In this document: one piece after another, positions 40,136 through 44,451 of the stretch
How the letters are laid out: each line of letters begins with the position of its first letter
Numbering within the stretch: position 1 is the first letter of the stretch
From: an uncultured Bacteroidales bacterium
Lineage (GTDB): Bacteria > Bacteroidota > Bacteroidia > Bacteroidales > Paludibacteraceae
Length of the DNA stretch: 44,451 nt
Direction: 5' to 3'
Assembly: GCA_902785605.1 (NCBI GenBank)
Contig: CACZZL010000008.1
Coordinates: 72,538 to 116,988, forward strand
Made by a program: the position numbers and the translations under genes
The notes under the pieces: model-generated
Database searches by the model: none
What the model was told of the DNA's origin: nothing
Seen by the model: the letters and a program-made list of their open reading frames with translations, nothing else

Positions 40136-40197
40136 TGTCAGTTCTGTCAGTTCTGTCAGTTTAGAAAAGGAAACTGACAGAACTGACAATACTGACA
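40136..40197. repeat. Inverted 9-bp tandem repeats forming a 27-bp hairpin
   Basis: Left arm TGTCAGTTC TGTCAGTTC TGTCAGTTT, 8-base loop AGAAAAGG, right arm AAACTGACA GAACTGACA ATACTGACA. The arms pair over 27 bp with two mismatches at the base. It lies in a 750-bp gap (39806-40556) that otherwise holds two microprotein candidates and no ordinary gene. Confidence 0.85.
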
Positions 40198-40220
40198 AAT
40201 CAAAAAATGATGTGAGATTA

Positions 40221-40262
40221 TGGGACTTTGGGACTTTAAAGTCTCATAGTCTCAAAGTCTCA
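40221..40262. repeat. Second inverted tandem repeat (GGGACTTT/AAAGTCTC)
   Basis: Two copies of TGGGACTTT/GGGACTTT face AAAGTCTCA TAGTCTCA AAGTCTCA. The arms pair with a few mismatches, or G-T pairs in RNA. It is close to and of the same style as the 40136-40197 hairpin. Confidence 0.7.
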
Positions 40263-40290
40263 GTGCAAATTTTTACTTTTTTTAGCGCTC

Positions 40291-40383
40291 ATGGTATGGG
40301 TGTCCTATGGGCATGTTCGAGATGATTGCGAAATGGAAAACATCGACTGCGGGTGTGGAGCGGTGTCAACTAGACACCTGTAA
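40291..40383 (+). CDS. Possible second SYGHVRD microprotein, perhaps a remnant
   Basis: ATG 40291 reads MVWVSYGHVRDDCEMENIDC then GCGAVSTRHL. The hydrophobic lead (KFLLFLLALMVWV) extends upstream in frame but no start codon is available before a stop, so the N-terminus may be lost or use a rare start. The relation to 39927-40034 rests on SYGHVRD and the preceding Leu-Ala-x-Met. Confidence 0.25.
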   Translation: MVWVSYGHVRDDCEMENIDCGCGAVSTRHL

Positions 40384-40497
40384 TACAAAGAAGAAACGGC
40401 AAAGCCGATTGTCAGGATTAAATCCCGACGCAATAGACGAAAAAGGCGACGTTTGACAAACACCGACAACTACCAAGAAGAAACAAGAATAATTAGT

Positions 40498-40533
40498 AAA
40501 ACAAAAGGTAACCCGTTAGGACTACCCTTTGTT
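40498..40533 (-). terminator. Probable terminator of the three-gene lipoprotein operon
   Basis: AAACAAAAGGTA and TACCCTTTGTTT form an imperfect 12-bp stem about 25 bases beyond the minus-strand stop at 40557, with T-rich sequence following on that strand. Confidence 0.55.
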
Positions 40534-40556
40534 TATAAATAGAGAGATGTTGAAAT

Positions 40557-41075
40557 TTACCAACCATCTTCTGATGCCGGAGAACTTTGATTAGAGTCCG
40601 TTTCTGTATTCGTTTTATCAGAAGAACTTTTGTCTTTTTTTCTTCCCATAGCATCAAACATGGTAGTAAATGCATCTTTAATTGCAACTCCTGCATCTTT
40701 GAAGGCTTGTCCAACCTCTGAGTTACCTCCACTACGTTCTCTTTTTTCGCGTTTTGTGCGGCGGTTAGAAGTTGTTTGAGAATCTTCAGAAGGCACATTC
40801 TCTACAGCCCATGAATCATCATGTGTACTTTCATATGATTCAGTTGCAACCGATTTCTTTGGTGGAGATACAAATCTGCCATCATCATAAAGCACGCCTT
40901 CTACCTCTGAAGAAGCTATCGTTTTTTGAGCATTGCCTTTCATGTACGCAACCTCTTCTACTCCGATAGATACTACCGTTACATCCTCAATGTTTCCATT
41001 ATTGAATGTTACAATTATGTCGGAATAGGCAAATAGAGGACATATAGCACACAAGGCTAAAAGAATCCGTTTCAT
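40557..41075 (-). CDS. Small secreted protein of unknown function
   Basis: 172 residues. Signal peptide MKRILLALCAICPLFAYS is followed by a short beta-rich part (DIIVTFNNGNIEDVTVVSIG, then EEVAYMKGNAQKTIASSEVE), and from ~residue 70 a low-complexity, strongly charged tail (SNRRTKREKRERSGGN, KKDKSSSDKTNTETDSNQ). A short amphipathic helix (VGQAFKDAGVAIKDAFTTMF) sits between. The ATG overlaps the stop of the upstream lipoprotein gene (TAATG), so the two are translated together. No family recognised. Confidence 0.7.
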   Translation of the reverse strand: MKRILLALCAICPLFAYSDIIVTFNNGNIEDVTVVSIGVEEVAYMKGNAQKTIASSEVEGVLYDDGRFVSPPKKSVATESYESTHDDSWAVENVPSEDSQTTSNRRTKREKRERSGGNSEVGQAFKDAGVAIKDAFTTMFDAMGRKKDKSSSDKTNTETDSNQSSPASEDGW

Positions 41076-42043
41076 TAATCTTCGGGTACTAATCTGAACA
41101 TATAACTAACATCGTTGTCATCAATAATAGAAAGAATATCTATCTTTTTAGTCTGCGAGTAGTATCCTTTCTTCTCACATTTGATTTCGATTTGCACATT
41201 TCCGGCATTGTTATAGGTCAAACCTTTGATATTGATAGTCTCGGTTCCTTCGTACGGAGTTGTCTCCAGATACTTGTAATTCTGGTTCTTAACTTCGGGT
41301 GTTTGAGAAATGACACGCCAGGACACATCAGCTCCCTGTGGTCGAGAATTTACATTCCAATGCACAGCAATATGTTCCAAAGCTGTATTGCCTTCGCCTG
41401 TGACTTTCTTATTAGCCTCTTGTTTGGGGTCTTCAGAACGATGCAGGAAATATGCTACACGATCCCAGTCAATGTCTGCAAGAGCAGCGGCATAAGCTTT
41501 GTTGATGGCTTGCTGAGCGTACGAAATGGACTGTGCGCTACCATAAACACTTGCTCGGCCAGCGACTTCTGTAGTCGGATAAACGATTGCACGGTTATGG
41601 TCAAAGATCTTTATGTCCATGATTACCGTTCCATTCCATCCTATACCAGACAACCAGTCGGTATGGAACTCCTTAATTGTAATTTGCATCAAATAATCCG
41701 TAGCGACATCTGCGTCCATATTGAAACCCATCGTACGCATATAACGGCGCATACTTTCCGGCACAAAAGAACCAATTCCTGGATTAACATTAACGGTGGG
41801 TTTACTCGTAGCGGCTGCGTCATAGACTTGGATAAGTCGTTTGTCAGCACGTCCGTCTTGCACATTAAGGCGGATTCCATACTCAAGATTTGCATATTTG
41901 TCTGCTTGCGGATTTTCAACAAGAGCGAGATTGATTGTTTGCACTTGTGGCTGAGCAGGAGCAACTGCTTTACTCGAAGACGAACAAGAGGTGGCTGTCA
42001 TTGCCACTAAAGCCATAAAGGCAAGAATAAATTTACTTTTCAT
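41075..42043 (-). CDS. YajG-like lipoprotein
   Basis: 322 residues. MKSKFILAFMALVAMTATSC has a lipobox (ATSC). The first ~190 residues (IRLNVQDGRADKRLIQVYDA, FVPESMRRYMRTMGFNMDAD, DYLMQITIKEFHTDWLSGIG) resemble the YajG family of periplasm-facing lipoproteins. The C-terminal ~90 residues (NSRPQGADVSWRVISQTPEV ... LETTPYEGTETINIKGLTYN ... IKCEKKGYYSQTKKI) look like a PEGA-type beta domain. Role unknown; it probably works with the two flanking co-transcribed envelope proteins. Confidence 0.7.
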   Translation of the reverse strand: MKSKFILAFMALVAMTATSCSSSSKAVAPAQPQVQTINLALVENPQADKYANLEYGIRLNVQDGRADKRLIQVYDAAATSKPTVNVNPGIGSFVPESMRRYMRTMGFNMDADVATDYLMQITIKEFHTDWLSGIGWNGTVIMDIKIFDHNRAIVYPTTEVAGRASVYGSAQSISYAQQAINKAYAAALADIDWDRVAYFLHRSEDPKQEANKKVTGEGNTALEHIAVHWNVNSRPQGADVSWRVISQTPEVKNQNYKYLETTPYEGTETINIKGLTYNNAGNVQIEIKCEKKGYYSQTKKIDILSIIDDNDVSYMFRLVPED

Positions 42044-42054
42044 GGTAGTTCGAA

Positions 42055-42618
42055 TTATTTAGCGTCTGTTTTCAGTTTGATGAGTTTGGCAGAAACGGTG
42101 GTCTTGAGTACTATTTCCTTACCACGTTGTTCAATGTTAGTCGAAATTACGGGTTCTATTATACCATCTGCGCCCCGTACTTTAGATGCATTGATAACAC
42201 GGTAAATAGCCAATTTACGAACGACATCTTCTGGAGCCGGATCTCTCAACGATACGCTTCCATAATCGTTTGTGAGGAAGCCGAAGCGTGCTATACCTTC
42301 GTAATCAACAAGTTTCCATTTGTAATCCTCATTGTCCCAACGATAAACGAGTTTAAATTCACCGTTTTCCTCTTTTACTGTAATCTGTTCTCCTTTCTTC
42401 TGTTCGGAATAGAAAATAGTGGCATCAGCGGTTACTGTATTTACTATTGTGTAATCTGTTCCGTGCTTGAGATTTAACTCATCTAAACCTACAGAGTTGA
42501 TAGTGTTAATCGCCTTAGGGACAATTCTTTGTGTCATCTTCTTCGGACCAAAGCAAGATGTCATTGTAAACATGCATACCATCGTCATGGATGCAATAAT
42601 CAGTTTTTTGTTAAACAT
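42055..42618 (-). CDS. Lipoprotein of unknown function
   Basis: 187 residues from ATG 42618 (MFNKKLIIASMTMVCMFTMT, lipobox MTSC); a start at 42630 adds only MHLF. The mature part has two recognisable stretches, KHGTDYTIVNTVTADATIFY and IARFGFLTNDYGSVSLRDPA, and a beta-rich end (GKEIVLKTTVSAKLIKLKT). No family recognised. It is the first gene of a three-gene run (11 bp and then a 1-bp overlap to the following genes). Confidence 0.7.
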   Translation of the reverse strand: MFNKKLIIASMTMVCMFTMTSCFGPKKMTQRIVPKAINTINSVGLDELNLKHGTDYTIVNTVTADATIFYSEQKKGEQITVKEENGEFKLVYRWDNEDYKWKLVDYEGIARFGFLTNDYGSVSLRDPAPEDVVRKLAIYRVINASKVRGADGIIEPVISTNIEQRGKEIVLKTTVSAKLIKLKTDAK

Positions 42619-42739
42619 AAATAAATGCATTTAATTTGTGTTTTTCTACTCACTTAACGGCTTTTCGAATACTCCGTTAGCTCGCATAGGGATGAGAGTG
42701 AGGCGCATAAAAAGAGCGTGGAGCTAAGCTGCTTCAATC

Positions 42740-42875
42740 TGGGTCTAAAGGATTTGCTGGACTACCTAACACACCAAATCTATACGAACAAAGCCCACGC
42801 TTCAACGTGAGCATTTTGGCTTGTTCCTTGGTGTGTTTTAAGTCTTAAGATAAGTGTCCAGCTTTCTTAGACCCA
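42740..42875. ncRNA. Long structured RNA candidate, 6S-like
   Basis: The segment folds on itself end to end. From outside in: TGGGTCTAA/TTAGACCCA (42740-42748, 42867-42875), GCTGGAC/GTCCAGC, a large asymmetric internal loop, AACACACCAA/TTGGTGTGTT, GAACAAAGCC/GGCTTGTTC and an apical CACG-N6-CGTG. A rod-like hairpin with a central bubble is the architecture of 6S RNA, which binds RNA polymerase. I cannot settle the strand: neither side has a clean -7 box or T-run at the expected distance. The rest of the gap 42631-43034 holds nothing I can assign. Confidence 0.45.
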
Positions 42876-43034
42876 AGTATTTGAGCTAAAACGCTATAAT
42901 TTTATGTATGTTGCCTTTTAATCGTTTTTTATCATAGGCGGTATTTTTTTGTTTAGTGTTGTTTTTTAATCGGTCAAGATTGCGGGGCAGAGCCTACATT
43001 GCTCCTATTTTTACGTCTCGGAGAGGGGACGGTA

Positions 43035-43262
43035 TTAACAAGTGAGCAAATACTCAGGTGCAAAATCTGCACCGTTCGCCCACTCAATCGTATTATACGC
43101 GATGTGGAAGTTCTTAAAGAACGTCAAATCGCGCAAGGGTTCAAAAGCGGCACCTTTCAACTTGTCGCTGAAATCGACCACCCTGTCCACATTGTTATTG
43201 AACCACAGATGAATCTTGTGGTCGCCAACGTACTGTGCTTTTGTAATTTCCAGAAAATCCAT
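43035..43262 (-). CDS. DUF2442 family protein
   Basis: 75 residues with the DUF2442 pattern: ITKAQYVGDHKIHLWFNNNV, VVDFSDKL near the centre and FHIAYNTIEWANGADFAPEY at the end ([TI]-[IV]-x-W-x-N-G-[AV]-D-[FI]-[AS]-P-[ED]). It follows the DUF4160 gene by 7 bp. The two families are very often adjacent and are sometimes considered a toxin-antitoxin-like pair; activity is not established. Confidence 0.9.
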   Translation of the reverse strand: MDFLEITKAQYVGDHKIHLWFNNNVDRVVDFSDKLKGAAFEPLRDLTFFKNFHIAYNTIEWANGADFAPEYLLTC

Positions 43263-43269
43263 AATCGTA

Positions 43270-43527
43270 TTATTTTAAAGGTACAATATGCTTTACCATA
43301 TCACCGTTCTGAGCACGATCCCAATTCTCCAACAGTTCGTCACGGTGCAAATCCAGCCACTCAAGTATCATGCGCAAAGCACGTCCGGGCATCTCGCCTT
43401 TCACCACACCATCTTTAATGCTGACCATAATCTTGTAATCGCCATACCAGGCATGGAAATGAGCAGGAGCATGATCCTGAAAGTTCATAAAAATGATGAT
43501 TCCGTAAAACGTACTAATCTGCGGCAT
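43270..43527 (-). CDS. DUF4160 family protein
   Basis: 85 residues from ATG 43527. The open frame extends to 43692 through the promoter and the rpsA terminator, so the upstream starts are rejected. MPQISTFYGIIIFMNFQDHA and PAHFHAWYGDYKIMVSIKDG are the typical start of DUF4160 (the P-x-H-[FI]-H-[AV] motif), and LRMILEWLDLHRDELLENW the C-terminal helix. It forms a two-gene unit with DUF2442. Confidence 0.9.
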   Translation of the reverse strand: MPQISTFYGIIIFMNFQDHAPAHFHAWYGDYKIMVSIKDGVVKGEMPGRALRMILEWLDLHRDELLENWDRAQNGDMVKHIVPLK

Positions 43528-43578
43528 AATATCGAGTATTTTAATCGTTAATTTTGTTATCTTTGCAACTTTTGGCTG

Positions 43579-43609
43579 CAAAGGTACTGCTTTTTTGCGA
43601 TATATGCAA
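43579..43609 (-). promoter_or_regulatory. Promoter of the DUF4160-DUF2442 pair
   Basis: TTG 43609-43607, 20 bases, TACCTTTG 43586-43579, about 52 bases before the DUF4160 ATG. Confidence 0.65.
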
Positions 43610-43640
43610 GAAAAAAATGCATTTTTATGCGAAAATAGGT

Positions 43641-43678
43641 AGAAAAAGAAGAGGAGCAGTTCCGAAGAACTACTCCTC
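43641..43678 (-). terminator. Terminator of rpsA
   Basis: On the minus strand GAGGAGTAGTTC-TTCG-GAACTGCTCCTC, a 12-bp stem with one G-T pair and a UUCG tetraloop, followed by TTCTTTTTC. It is 22 bases beyond the stop of the rpsA tail. Confidence 0.8.
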
Positions 43679-43700
43679 ACATTAAATCCCAAAGGAATGA

Positions 43701-43943
43701 TTACTCCTCTTTTTTGGTTGCTTTCTTAGCAGCAGCTTTCTTAGCCGGCTTCTCTGCCTCTGCTTCCATGGAAGCCTTGAGGTCTGCGAGCGCAGAGAGA
43801 TCACCGAGGGTGGTCTTCTCTACCTTCGGCAGGTCGAGAGCGGGTTCTTCAGCCTTAGCGGCTTTCTTAGCTGCCTTCGGAGCTGCCTCCTTGCGCTCCT
43901 CCCATGTGCGGAGGTGCGAAACGAGGATACGCTTAGCGTCAGA
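43701..43943 (-). pseudogene. rpsA: Out-of-frame C-terminal tail of ribosomal protein S1
   Basis: Directly after the premature stop of the S1 frame, another frame reads SDAKRILVSHLRTWEERKEA followed by an Ala/Lys-rich end (AAAKKATKKEE, stop at 43701). DAKRI[IL][VL]SH is the usual end of the last S1 domain in Bacteroidota, so this is the real C-terminus of S1 displaced into another frame. Confidence 0.75.
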
Positions 43944-44451
43944 ATGCCTCCACGCCGTCCTCGAGCGAAACGACAGCGCCCTTGTCGGTCAGTTCAACAA
44001 CCTTACCATTAACGATGGTATCTACGCCGAACTTAGCCTCGAGCTCTTCCCACGGGTTCTCCTCGAGTTGTTTGTGACCGAGGGAGAGACGGCGGTTAGC
44101 TACGTCGATGTCGAGAACGACAACTTCGATCTGTGCGCCGATCTGGGTGAACTCATTCGGGTGTTTGATCTTCTTGGTCCAGCTGAGGTCGCTGATGTGG
44201 ATCAGGCCGTCAACGCCTTCCTCGATCTCTACAAAGACACCGAAGTTGGTGAAGTTACGAACCTTAGCCCAGTGGCGAGTGCCAACTGCGTACTTGGTCT
44301 CCACGTTAGCCCACGGATCAGCCTTGAGTTGCTTGATACCGAGGGACATCTTACGCTCAGCGCGGTCGAGAGTCAGGATAACAGCATCTACCTCGTCGCC
44401 GACTTTGAGGAAGTCGTTAGCGGAACGGAGGTGCTGGCTCCAGCTCATCTC
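43939..44451 (-). CDS. rpsA: 30S ribosomal protein S1, 3' part, with a disrupted end
   Basis: The frame is open at the right window edge, so only about 170 residues are seen. There are two to three S1 (OB-fold) repeats: FLKVGDEVDAVILTLDRAER, then VRNFTNFGVFVEIEEGVDGL with IHISDLSW, then VNGKVVELTDKGAVVSLEDG. S1 holds mRNA on the 30S subunit. The frame stops at VEAF, where homologues continue with about 30 more residues before FN.DAKRI. That piece is missing and the remainder lies in another frame (43701-43943). Because S1 is essential, an assembly or sequencing deletion is more likely than a true mutation, unless a second rpsA exists. Confidence 0.85.
   Translation of the reverse strand, partial: EMSWSQHLRSANDFLKVGDEVDAVILTLDRAERKMSLGIKQLKADPWANVETKYAVGTRHWAKVRNFTNFGVFVEIEEGVDGLIHISDLSWTKKIKHPNEFTQIGAQIEVVVLDIDVANRRLSLGHKQLEENPWEELEAKFGVDTIVNGKVVELTDKGAVVSLEDGVEAF

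Noticed and set aside
40136-40262. Short repeated units resembling a CRISPR array
   Set aside because: Units are 8-9 bp, directly adjacent and inverted, with no spacers and no cas gene nearby.
42740-42875. tmRNA or SRP RNA
   Set aside because: No tag-peptide frame, CCA end or tRNA-like acceptor, and no SRP apical tetraloop motif was seen; the rod with central bubble fits 6S better.
43558-43565. Plus-strand TATCTTTG box as a promoter
   Set aside because: No plus-strand gene or terminator follows; the minus-strand promoter at 43579-43609 explains the region.

Overview
The window is a 44.5 kb piece of a Bacteroidales (Bacteroidota) chromosome, probably a host-associated anaerobe; I cannot place the family. 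The evidence is a recurring promoter of the Bacteroidota type (TTG, 20 bases, TAnnTTTG), lipoproteins and large surface proteins with type IX secretion (T9SS)-like C-termini, an Rnf operon in the order B-C-D-G-E-A, and families typical of the phylum (IgGFc-binding-like, PCMD, DUF3467, DUF4160/DUF2442). No tRNA, rRNA, insertion sequence or CRISPR array was seen.

Layout. 1-1753: the end of a large secreted protein and a small membrane-anchored partner. 1720-5030: an accessory block of a BRO/antirepressor-like protein, a DUF3800 protein and a YhcG-type (DUF1016) PD-(D/E)XK nuclease. Each has its own copy of one inverted repeat plus promoter, and a fourth copy drives the next gene. A 124 bp direct repeat brackets the first two genes. 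5171-12449: a PCMD-like secreted protein, a GT2 glycosyltransferase, DUF3467, a nucleoside phosphorylase, an M49 peptidase lipoprotein and an AroA-GT2 fusion with missing segments. 12406-19336 (minus): a 2078-residue multidomain surface protein and its small partner. 19520-26083 (minus): RseC-like protein, rnfBCDGEA and a vWA lipoprotein. 26334-30602: ftsK, lolA and trxB. 30670-38845: an Ig-rich secreted protein and two adjacent IgGFc-binding-like surface proteins. 38924-43034: a DUF2059 protein, an intergenic region rich in inverted repeats, a three-gene lipoprotein operon and a structured 6S-like RNA candidate. 43035-44451: a DUF4160/DUF2442 pair and the 3' part of rpsA, apparently disrupted.

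The most striking pattern is a set of degenerate 7-bp tandem repeats. Many gene junctions between 6.2 and 31 kb carry an array with its own unit (GTAACCC, TTTTTAA, AAAGTTT, ATTGGAA, TGTACAA, GTAAATC, TTTCAAC and others). Several fill the gap from the stop codon of one gene to the start codon of the next. The same units recur in frame inside conserved enzymes (TrxB, LolA, FtsK, GT2, M49 peptidase, AroA). Other notable points are a seven-cysteine CX3C tail on RnfG, an RnfB without ferredoxin domains, a twice-seen gene pair of a large surface protein followed by a small P-[IV]-G-D/transmembrane/Arg-tail protein, and the shared operator-like promoter of the accessory block.
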